From an uncultured Anaerosacchariphilus sp. (GTDB lineage: Bacteria; Bacillota; Clostridia; Lachnospirales; Lachnospiraceae), in contig CAKRTY010000052.1 in NCBI GenBank assembly GCA_934402125.1, forward strand, positions 1-8,597: 8,597 nucleotides of DNA, read 5' to 3'. The notes beneath the pieces are model-generated. The model was not told the DNA's origin, ran no database searches, and saw nothing but the letters and a program-made list of their open reading frames with translations. This document shows positions 1 through 4,994 of this stretch, piece by piece (the stretch's first letter is position 1; the number at the start of each line of letters is the position of its first letter). The translations under genes and the position numbers were made by a program.

Positions 1-340
1 GCCAGACGTACTTGGTCACGCAGAACTCGGAGCCGTCGCAGGAGCTTTCCTCCTCCAGACCCGGGCATTTCACCGCGTCCAGGCTTCCCTCCAGCGCCCG
101 CAGGATATCTCCCACGGAAATCTCAGACGCCGGTTTGGCCAGCTTGTAGCCGCCGCCCGCGCCCCTTACGCTCGTCACCAGTCCGGCCTTGCGAAGCTTC
201 GCAATCAGCTGTTCCAGATAGCTTTCCGATATATTCTGTCTGGCGGAAATACTGGCGATGGAAACCGTCTCATTTTCACTGTACAGGGCTAAATCAATCA
301 ACGCGCGAAGTCCATATCTTCCTTTTGTAGACAATTTCAT
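1..340 (-). CDS. Rrf2/IscR-family transcriptional regulator, N-terminal 113 residues (cut by window edge)
   Basis: A DNA-binding regulator of the Rrf2 family, which senses iron-sulfur cluster status, nitric oxide or cysteine supply depending on the member. The gene starts at the ATG at 340-338, behind a GAGGTGA ribosome site, and runs off the left edge. The start MKLSTKGRYGLRAL is the typical Rrf2 N-terminus. A winged helix-turn-helix follows (about residues 25-70, with ISESYLEQLIAKLR as recognition region and the wing RGAGGGYKLAKP). Three cysteines at residues 92, 101 and 107 (C-x8-C-x5-C) fit the cluster-binding loop; E. coli IscR uses Cys92, Cys98 and Cys104. This argues for an Fe-S-binding member rather than CymR. 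In clostridia such genes often precede iscS/nifU, but what lies beyond the edge cannot be seen. Family assignment is firm; the exact signal sensed is inference. Confidence 0.93.
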   Translation of the reverse strand, partial: MKLSTKGRYGLRALIDLALYSENETVSIASISARQNISESYLEQLIAKLRKAGLVTSVRGAGGGYKLAKPASEISVGDILRALEGSLDAVKCPGLEEESSCDGSEFCVTKYVW

Positions 341-356
341 GTTGTCACCTCGCATT

Positions 357-382
357 AAATTCCGAGTGTTTTTGTCGGATTT
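357..382. promoter_or_regulatory. Palindromic operator candidate at the Rrf2 gene start site
   Basis: An imperfect inverted repeat with arms AAATTCCGA (357-365) and TCGGATTT (375-382) lies directly at and after the predicted transcription start. The CCGA/TCGG core spans 17 bases, a size and spacing like sites bound by Rrf2-family dimers, many of which repress their own gene. Binding here would block RNA polymerase just after initiation. Autoregulation is an inference from position and symmetry. Confidence 0.5.
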
Positions 383-389
383 CTTAATG

Positions 390-418
390 ATAATAACACT
401 CACCATGGGTTCTGTCAA
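390..418 (-). promoter_or_regulatory. Sigma-A promoter of the Rrf2-family gene
   Basis: On the minus strand a perfect -35 box TTGACA (413-418) is separated by exactly 17 bases from a -10 box TATTAT (390-395, five of six consensus bases). Transcription should start near 383, giving a leader of about 43 bases before the ATG. This is the clearest housekeeping promoter in the window. Confidence 0.8.
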
Positions 419-447
419 GAATATTTTTACCATATATTTATTATAAT
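419..447 (+). promoter_or_regulatory. Candidate promoter of the SpoVB-like gene
   Basis: A perfect TATAAT lies at 442-447, 19 bases before the GTG start, but the DNA 17 bases upstream of it does not resemble TTGACA. Instead GAATATT (419-425) fits the sigma-E -35 consensus KMATATT, 14 bases before ATTATAAT (440-447), which only partly fits the sigma-E -10. SpoVB of B. subtilis is made under sigma-E, so sporulation control is possible but unproven. Confidence 0.35.
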
Positions 448-466
448 TGACGCCCGGGAGGCCGCC

Positions 467-1813
467 GTGAAAAAAACGCTCCACCCCCTGGTAACCGGTA
501 CCCTGCTTCTGACCGGGGCAGGCCTGATTACCCGCCTTACAGGCTTCTTCTATAAAATATTCTTAAGCCGCGCCATCGGTGCCGAGGGCATTGGTATCTA
601 TCAGATAATTTTCCCCATTTCCGGGGTCTGTTATGCGCTGACCACCTCCGGGGCAGAGATTGCCATCTCCCGCTTCGTCTCCCGGGAAAATGGAGCCGGA
701 CGGCGGCGGAGCGCCGGACAGGTGCTGATTCTGGGGCTTGGTCTGGCGCTGGGGCTTTCTGTCCCCACTGCCCTGCTTCTCTATACCCAGGCGCCCGTTC
801 TGGCTCTCCGGCTTCTCCGGGAGGCACGCACCGTAAGACTTCTGCAAATCATGGCCCTGAGCCTTCCCTTCGGCGCCTGCCATTCCTGCATCAGCGCCTA
901 TTATTACGGCTGCAAGCGGCCCGGCATCCCTGCGGCAGCCCAGCTTCTGGAGCAATTCTCCCGGGTAGGGGCCGTACTGCTTATCTGGCGCGTGGCCTGC
1001 GCCCAGGGCCGTTCTCTTACGCCCCTGACCGCCGTGGCAGGTCTGACTCTTGGCGAGGCAGCCTCCATGCTGTTCTGCGTCTTTTCGGTCTCCGGGGAAT
1101 ATGGAAAGCGACCCGCAGCGGTTCCCGGTTCTCCTTCTCTGCTTTCCCTGGGCCTGCAGATGTTTTTCCTGGCTCTGCCTGTCACCGGCAACCGGCTCTG
1201 TATGAACCTGCTGGCCAGCGCCGAATCCATCCTGCTGCCCCTCTGTCTTCAGCAGTACGGCCTGTCCGCCGGTCAGGCCCTCAGCGTCTATGGAACCCTT
1301 TCCGGCATGGCCCTGTCCTTTATTCTCTTTCCCAGCGTGCTGACCGGAGCTCTCTCTGTCATGCTGCTGCCCTCTGTATCGGAGGCCCAGGCCGCCGGGG
1401 AGGACGCCCTGCTTCGCCGTACGATCCGAAAAACCATCTCCTTCTGCCTGCCCTTAGGGATCTTTTTTACGGTTTTCTTCCTGCTCACGGGCCGCTTTCT
1501 CGGCAGCTTTTTCTTCCGAAGCGAGCTGGCCGGAGGCTTTATCCTCACCCTGGCCTGGATTTGTCCCTTTCTTTACTTAAACCACACCCTCCACAGCATT
1601 CTGAACGGCCTGGGCCGCACCGGAACCGGATTTTTTAACAACCTGACCGGAATCCTGATCCGGATTTTCTTTGTTCTGGCCTTTGTGCCCCGGGTAGGCA
1701 TTGAGGGTTATCTGTGGGGACTGCTGGCCAGTCAGCTGGCTGTATGCGGAATGAATCTTACCGCCCTCCGGGAATACCTACAAAATCCATATAAAAATCT
1801 GCGTGACTTTTAA
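467..1813 (+). CDS. SpoVB-like MATE/MOP-superfamily flippase
   Basis: A 448-residue integral membrane protein of the polysaccharide-exporter branch of the MOP superfamily, which includes SpoVB, YtgP/MurJ-like proteins and O-antigen flippases. Such proteins move lipid-linked sugars or peptidoglycan precursors across the cytoplasmic membrane; SpoVB is needed for spore cortex synthesis in B. subtilis. The N-terminal block GFFYKIFLSRAIGAEGIGIY (residues 26-45), followed by IIFPISG, is typical of SpoVB. About twelve hydrophobic segments follow, with loop motifs such as ILNGLGRTGTGFFNN near residues 378-392 and GIEGYLWGLLASQ near the C-terminus. It is shorter than B. subtilis SpoVB (about 518 residues). 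The GTG start is chosen because GGGAGG (456-461) sits five bases ahead of it. It diverges from the Rrf2 gene. Paralogues are common in spore formers, so spoVB itself is not certain. Confidence 0.85.
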   Translation: MKKTLHPLVTGTLLLTGAGLITRLTGFFYKIFLSRAIGAEGIGIYQIIFPISGVCYALTTSGAEIAISRFVSRENGAGRRRSAGQVLILGLGLALGLSVPTALLLYTQAPVLALRLLREARTVRLLQIMALSLPFGACHSCISAYYYGCKRPGIPAAAQLLEQFSRVGAVLLIWRVACAQGRSLTPLTAVAGLTLGEAASMLFCVFSVSGEYGKRPAAVPGSPSLLSLGLQMFFLALPVTGNRLCMNLLASAESILLPLCLQQYGLSAGQALSVYGTLSGMALSFILFPSVLTGALSVMLLPSVSEAQAAGEDALLRRTIRKTISFCLPLGIFFTVFFLLTGRFLGSFFFRSELAGGFILTLAWICPFLYLNHTLHSILNGLGRTGTGFFNNLTGILIRIFFVLAFVPRVGIEGYLWGLLASQLAVCGMNLTALREYLQNPYKNLRDF

Positions 1814-1831
1814 CAATTCTTGTATTATGAT
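1803..1831 (+). promoter_or_regulatory. Candidate promoter of the DAHP synthase gene
   Basis: GTGACT (1803-1808, four of six bases of TTGACA) and TATGAT (1826-1831, five of six bases of TATAAT) are exactly 17 bases apart. The -35 lies inside the last codons of the upstream flippase gene. Transcription would begin near 1838, immediately before the folded element at 1840-1981, so the whole structure would form the 5' leader of the next gene. Confidence 0.45.
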
Positions 1832-1839
1832 AGAAACAG

Positions 1840-1981
1840 TTCGGCAGGCAGCAGAGTGTAAAGACAGACATGGGCAAATTCATTTGACCATGGCTGTGTT
1901 TGCACTCTGATATGGGCGGAACGCCCAGACAGCCGCAGAATCGCTCACTTTCGTGAGCGGTTCTGCGGCCTGTCTGCCGAA
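1840..1981 (+). ncRNA. Structured leader or inverted-repeat element upstream of DAHP synthase
   Basis: The element is bounded by 12-base inverted ends, TTCGGCAGGCAG (1840-1851) and CTGTCTGCCGAA (1970-1981), which pair with one G-U wobble. Inside are three hairpins. The first is an imperfect 22-bp stem (1852-1873 with 1888-1909; one wobble, two mismatches). The second is a small GGGCG/CGCCC stem (1914-1926). The third is a 16-bp stem (1933-1948 with 1953-1968, one wobble, TTTC loop). CTGTCTG (1970-1976) can pair either with the left end or with CAGACAG (1926-1932), extending the third hairpin. The two states exclude each other. No U-tract follows, and I see no T-box sequence or known riboswitch core. 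It could be a regulatory leader or a small mobile inverted-repeat element; no target-site duplication is visible. Confidence 0.6.
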
Positions 1982-2002
1982 TGTCCGATATCACTTACAA
2001 AC

Positions 2003-2008
2003 GAGGAG
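2003..2008 (+). promoter_or_regulatory. Ribosome binding site that decides the DAHP synthase start
   Basis: GAGGAG lies nine bases before the ATG at 2018. A closer ATG at 2011 is only two bases from it and would encode seven codons in another frame, so 2018 is the true start. Confidence 0.75.
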
Positions 2009-2017
2009 TTATGAAAA

Positions 2018-3046
2018 ATGTCATTCAATTTTAAGCAGAAGCTGCCTACCCCCCAGGAAATCCGCGAGCAATACCCGGTTCCTGCCCATGTAGCGCAGAT
2101 AAAACAGGAAAAAGACGCGGAAATCCGCAAAATATTCACCGGAGAATCCGATAAATTTATCGCCATCATCGGTCCCTGCTCCGCAGATAACGAGGAGTCT
2201 GTCTGCGATTACGTGCGCCGTCTGGTCCGGGTTCAGGAAAAAATCAAGGACAAGGTTCTGATCATTCCCCGGATCTACACCAACAAGCCCCGTACCACCG
2301 GCGACGGCTACAAGGGCATTATGCATCAGCCGGATCCGGAGAAAAAGCCGGATCCCCTGGCAGGTATCCTTGCCCTGCGCCATATGCATATCCGCGCCAT
2401 CGAGGAAACCGGCATGACCGCTGCCGATGAAATGCTGTACCCGGAGAACCTTCCCTATGTAGAGGACTTCCTTTCCTATATCGCCATCGGCGCCCGTTCG
2501 GTAGAGAACCAGCAGCACCGTCTGGTATCCAGCGGTATCAATATCCCTGTGGGTATGAAAAACCCCACCAGCGGCGATTTCTCCGTTATGCTGAATTCCG
2601 TCCACGCGGCCCAGAACGGTCATTCCTTTATCTATCACGGCTGGGACGTCCAGACAGACGGAAATGACCTGGCTCACGTGGTTCTGCGGGGCGCTGTCAA
2701 TGAGCGCGGCGTATCCCTGCCCAACTACCATTACGAGAACCTGCGGAACCTCTGCAATCTCTACGCCCAGAGAGAGCTGAAGAATCCGGCCTGCATCGTA
2801 GACGCCAACCATAACAACTCCAACAAGCAGTTCAAGGAGCAGATCCGTATCGTCAAGGAAGTACTGCACAGCCGTACCTGCGCCGACGATATCCGAAAGC
2901 TGGTGAAGGGCGTTATGATCGAGAGCTATATCGAGGAGGGCAACCAGGGTATCCACGATCACATCTACGGCAAGTCCATCACCGACGCCTGCCTGGGCTG
3001 GGAGGATTCGGAAAAGTTGCTGTATGAGATCGCAGAGCGGTGCTGA
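2018..3046 (+). CDS. 3-deoxy-7-phosphoheptulonate (DAHP) synthase, class I AroF/G/H type
   Basis: This enzyme condenses phosphoenolpyruvate with erythrose 4-phosphate to DAHP, the first step of the shikimate pathway to aromatic amino acids, in the cytoplasm. At 342 residues it is close to the usual 350 of the E. coli type. It is a TIM barrel with recognisable motifs in order: IGPCS (51-55), PRIYTNKPRTTGDGYKG (84-100), GARSVENQQHR (158-168), PVGMKNPTSG (177-186), DANHNNSNKQ (262-271), IESYIEEGNQ (301-310) and YGKSITDACLGWED (317-330). By alignment with E. coli AroG the metal ligands are Cys54, His265, Glu302 and Asp323, all present. The E. coli D(F)SHANSSK segment is changed to DANHNNSNK. Which amino acid, if any, inhibits it cannot be told, so no AroF/G/H letter is given. 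It stands alone between a structured leader and a terminator. Confidence 0.95.
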   Translation: MSFNFKQKLPTPQEIREQYPVPAHVAQIKQEKDAEIRKIFTGESDKFIAIIGPCSADNEESVCDYVRRLVRVQEKIKDKVLIIPRIYTNKPRTTGDGYKGIMHQPDPEKKPDPLAGILALRHMHIRAIEETGMTAADEMLYPENLPYVEDFLSYIAIGARSVENQQHRLVSSGINIPVGMKNPTSGDFSVMLNSVHAAQNGHSFIYHGWDVQTDGNDLAHVVLRGAVNERGVSLPNYHYENLRNLCNLYAQRELKNPACIVDANHNNSNKQFKEQIRIVKEVLHSRTCADDIRKLVKGVMIESYIEEGNQGIHDHIYGKSITDACLGWEDSEKLLYEIAERC

Positions 3047-3064
3047 TTTCATATGGATTTTTCT

Positions 3065-3099
3065 AAGGAGGAGACGCTTTTTTGCAGTCTCCTCTTTTT
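3065..3099 (+). terminator. Rho-independent terminator of the DAHP synthase gene
   Basis: GAGGAGAC (3068-3075) pairs perfectly with GTCTCCTC (3087-3094), and five T residues follow (3095-3099). The stem can extend by a G-U and A-U pairs into the flanks. It begins about 20 bases after the stop codon. Confidence 0.88.
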
Positions 3100-3101
3100 A
3101 T

Positions 3102-3154
3102 TCTATAGGAAATACGGTGTTACATGAACGTGTGAAAGCTATGATTCCTATAGA
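3102..3154. repeat. 10-bp perfect inverted repeat between convergent terminators
   Basis: TCTATAGGAA (3102-3111) and TTCCTATAGA (3145-3154) are exact reverse complements separated by 33 bases. The repeat lies between the terminator of the plus-strand gene and that of the minus-strand xerD gene. No function is evident. Confidence 0.6.
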
Positions 3155-3156
3155 GC

Positions 3157-3192
3157 AAAAAAAGAGATTCCCGTACATTTTTCAGGAATCTC
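3157..3192 (-). terminator. Rho-independent terminator after xerD
   Basis: Read on the minus strand, GAGATTCC (3192-3185) pairs with GGAATCTC (3171-3164) around a 13-base loop, and seven T residues follow (3163-3157). It lies just after the xerD stop codon and faces the terminator of the DAHP synthase gene. Confidence 0.88.
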
Positions 3193-3214
3193 TCATCATA
3201 CTATTCTATTTTTC

Positions 3215-4087
3215 TTATCCTCTCGGATGAGCCTTCGCGTAAATCTCCCGGGCCCGGGCCGCGTACATCATGGTCGTGGAGATATCCGAATGTCCCATCA
3301 TCTCCTGTACCATATGCAGATCCGCGCCGTTCTCCACCAGATGTGCCGCAAAGGAATGACGAAGGGTATGGGGCGTAATCTCCATCTCGATACCCGCCTG
3401 CTTCACATACTGCTTTAAGAGCTTCCAGAAGCCCTGCCGGCTCATGCTCTCGCCGGAACAGTTGGGAAACAGCATCTCACACTTCTTATCGCCCAGCAGC
3501 TGGCCCCGCGCCTCCTTCAGATAGCGATCCAGCGCCTTCCTGGCTTTGGGTCCGAAGGGAATCATCCGCTCCTTGTTCCGATCCCGGCATACGATATAAT
3601 CCAGCTTCCAGTTCACATCGCTCAGCTTCAGGGAAATCAGCTCCGTCACCCGGATTCCCGTGGCATAAAGCACCTCCAGCATGGCCGAATCCCGCAGTCC
3701 CTTGGCTGTCCGGTCTCCCGGCTGCTCCAGCAGACGCTCCATCTCTTCCACAGACATAATCTCCGGAAGCTTCTTTTCCACCTTCGGGGCCTTCAGCTTC
3801 TCCGCCGGATCAGAACTGATACTTCCTTCCTTCCACAGATACAGATAAAAACCCTTCATAGACGCGATATTCCGGGATACCGTCGCCGCTGACATTCCAT
3901 TTTTTTCCAAATCCAAAATATAGGAATTCAAAGCGGTCTCCGTAACCTCACCGGCGTCCTCCACCTTCTGCTTCTGCAGAAAATGCATCATTTTTATCAA
4001 ATCTCTCTGATAAGAAAGCTCTGTATTCCTGGACGTCTTCTTCACATTATGTAAATAAGACATGAATCCTTTAATCTCTTGTTCCAT
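3215..4087 (-). CDS. xerD: Tyrosine recombinase of the XerD family
   Basis: Site-specific recombinase that, with a partner such as XerC, resolves chromosome dimers at the dif site. At 290 residues it has the standard Xer length. Residues 1-85 form the SAM-like core-binding domain, and the catalytic domain follows. Active-site residues are Arg146 (ATGIRVTEL), His240 and Arg243 (HTLRHSFAAHL), His266 (MMGHSDIS) and nucleophile Tyr275 (TTMMYA). The C-terminus KAHPRG is typical of XerD. Oddly, the usual GKGNKER lysine turn reads RDRNKER (168-174), so the standard catalytic lysine position is Asp169; Lys172 may substitute. The ATG at 4087 follows GAGGGG by 11 bases. It lies downstream of spoIIM, as in B. 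subtilis, where spoIIM and ripX/xerD are close neighbours. The single Xer context without phage genes favours the housekeeping role. Confidence 0.9.
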   Translation of the reverse strand: MEQEIKGFMSYLHNVKKTSRNTELSYQRDLIKMMHFLQKQKVEDAGEVTETALNSYILDLEKNGMSAATVSRNIASMKGFYLYLWKEGSISSDPAEKLKAPKVEKKLPEIMSVEEMERLLEQPGDRTAKGLRDSAMLEVLYATGIRVTELISLKLSDVNWKLDYIVCRDRNKERMIPFGPKARKALDRYLKEARGQLLGDKKCEMLFPNCSGESMSRQGFWKLLKQYVKQAGIEMEITPHTLRHSFAAHLVENGADLHMVQEMMGHSDISTTMMYAARAREIYAKAHPRG

Positions 4088-4157
4088 CTATCTATATGCC
4101 CCTCAGCCTCTGCTCATACCCTGTCGCGCCCACCCTTCCGATGGGCTTGTAAACTAC

Positions 4158-4186
4158 ATTATAGTAAGAAATTCCCGGAAAAGCAA
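4158..4186 (-). promoter_or_regulatory. Candidate promoter of xerD
   Basis: On the minus strand a perfect TATAAT (4158-4163) lies 17 bases after TTGCTT (4181-4186), which matches only the first three bases of the -35 consensus. Transcription would begin near 4151, about 64 bases before the xerD ATG. Confidence 0.45.
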
Positions 4187-4232
4187 TGATCTTTTTTTCG
4201 AAAAATGCTGTAAAATCAAGGGTTTTTATGGT

Positions 4233-4241
4233 TTATCCACA
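4233..4241 (+). promoter_or_regulatory. Perfect DnaA-box sequence upstream of xerD
   Basis: TTATCCACA matches the strongest DnaA-box consensus exactly. It lies between spoIIM and the candidate xerD promoter. It is a single site, no cluster is visible, and chance occurrence is quite possible, so binding is unproven. Confidence 0.3.
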
Positions 4242-4274
4242 ACATCTGGTTTTTCCCTTTTCCCGTTCCACCAA

Positions 4275-4295
4275 ATCTTGTAAAGATCTTGTAAA
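4275..4295. repeat. Two-copy 11-base direct repeat after spoIIM
   Basis: ATCTTGTAAA occurs at 4275-4284 and again at 4286-4295, one base apart, just beyond the spoIIM stop codon. No hairpin terminator for spoIIM is seen here, so spoIIM transcripts may continue into xerD. Confidence 0.5.
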
Positions 4296-4301
4296 ATATT
4301 T

Positions 4302-4892
4302 TTAAATATTTTTCAGGACCGTTTTCAAAAACAGGGGATTTACATAACTTTCCGCCCACGCTCCGAGAAAAAACAACAGAATTCCTGCCGCCAGAACGGA
4401 TACGTAAGACCAGAAGCCTCCCCTGCCGCCGCTGTGCCGGGAGCTTTTCCACTCCCGGTTTTCCCACATTTCACAAACCTTTCGAAGAAACCAGACAGCC
4501 GCCGGCACATAGAGCAGGGCCTGGGGAAGGGATGCGGCCAGACAGACCAGAATTCCCATAAAGCCCAGTTTCATGGCTGCAGCCGTCCAGGTAACGCCCA
4601 GAGCCAGCCCCGTCCAGGCCAGAGCCAGAAACGCAGCCGTTCTTCCAAATATGGTAAAGCCCGTCAGCCACAGAAGCGTTACCGCGCCCAGCCGGGACTT
4701 CAGAATATAGAAAAGCAGTTCTCCGGAAGCGAACTCCACCTGCTGATATTTCGAAAAAAAATAGTGGCTGAGCAGGGTTGTCTCATGAACCACCGCCCGC
4801 CCAAACACGACCATATACAATACGCCTGCGGCAAAGCCGGACAAAAAGATGGTCAAAAATTTTTTCCGGATATCCGAATGCTGTTTCCACAT
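4302..4892 (-). CDS. spoIIM: Stage II sporulation protein M
   Basis: Membrane protein of the mother cell that joins SpoIID and SpoIIP in the peptidoglycan-degrading complex that drives engulfment of the forespore. This copy has 196 residues, a little shorter than the roughly 214 of B. subtilis SpoIIM. It shows about five hydrophobic segments: near residues 13-30, 70-84, 86-106, 110-136 and 161-179. Family signatures are the segment LLFYILKSRLGAVTLLWLTG (59-78) and the C-terminal ESYVNPLFLK (182-191). A basic, glycine-rich cytoplasmic loop (143-160) precedes the last membrane segment. The ATG at 4892 follows GGGAGG (4901-4906) by eight bases; that site is buried in a hairpin with an embedded sigma-E-like promoter. 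proC lies upstream and xerD downstream on the same strand. Confidence 0.93.
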   Translation of the reverse strand: MWKQHSDIRKKFLTIFLSGFAAGVLYMVVFGRAVVHETTLLSHYFFSKYQQVEFASGELLFYILKSRLGAVTLLWLTGFTIFGRTAAFLALAWTGLALGVTWTAAAMKLGFMGILVCLAASLPQALLYVPAAVWFLRKVCEMWENREWKSSRHSGGRGGFWSYVSVLAAGILLFFLGAWAESYVNPLFLKTVLKNI

Positions 4893-4895
4893 ATC

Positions 4896-4934
4896 AAAAG
4901 CCTCCCATACACCCTAAGTATATGAGAGGCTTTT
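4896..4934 (-). promoter_or_regulatory. 17-bp hairpin sequestering the spoIIM ribosome binding site (possible proC terminator)
   Basis: On the minus strand AAAAGCCTC (4934-4926), T4925 and CATATAC (4924-4918) pair with GTGTATG (4912-4906), G4905 and GAGGCTTTT (4904-4896). This gives 17 continuous pairs, two of them G-U, closing a five-base loop. The 3' arm contains the whole spoIIM Shine-Dalgarno sequence GGGAGG and ends in TTTT three bases before the ATG. In proC read-through RNA it would hide the ribosome site or terminate transcription. It also resembles a terminator in the opposite direction, with six T residues at 4931-4936. Confidence 0.7.
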
Positions 4935-4945
4935 TTCCATCATGC
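4917..4945 (-). promoter_or_regulatory. Sigma-E-like promoter of spoIIM
   Basis: On the minus strand CATATACT (4924-4917) matches the sigma-E -10 consensus CATACAHT in seven of eight positions. It lies 14 bases after GCATGAT (4945-4939), which matches KMATATT in five of seven. Transcription would start near 4910-4908, leaving a leader of about 16 bases that keeps the ribosome site but lacks the 5' arm of the hairpin. B. subtilis spoIIM is sigma-E dependent, which fits. Confidence 0.5.
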
Positions 4946-4994
4946 CTGAAAACCCTGTTGACTTACCCACATTGCCCGGCGCTTGGAATAACGC

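Noticed and set aside
1840..2010. T-box or transcription-attenuation leader with aromatic leader peptide
   Set aside because: No T-box sequence or terminator U-tract is present. The short open frames (from 1870, 1890 and 1912) have few or no aromatic codons and no ribosome sites.
2011..2034. Seven-codon upstream open frame beginning at the first ATG after the ribosome site
   Set aside because: Only two bases separate it from GAGGAG, which is too close for efficient initiation; the ATG at 2018 has normal spacing and starts the real protein.
2021..3052. 343-codon open frame on the minus strand opposite DAHP synthase
   Set aside because: It mirrors the whole enzyme gene, has no recognisable domain or ribosome site, and arises from codon bias of the real gene, whose motifs are unmistakable.
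3102..3154. dif recombination site next to xerD
   Set aside because: The arms are 10 bases with a 33-base spacer, whereas dif is about 28 bases with 11-base arms and a 6-base centre; the sequence does not resemble known Firmicutes dif sites.
4434..4925. 163-codon plus-strand open frame opposite spoIIM
   Set aside because: It is antisense to a clear SpoIIM and rich in Gln, Arg and Pro, as expected for a shadow of a hydrophobic protein.
4966..4976. Second DnaA-box-like sequence TTACCCACA downstream of proC
   Set aside because: It deviates from TTATNCACA at a conserved base and is over 700 bases from the perfect box, so no cluster is supported.
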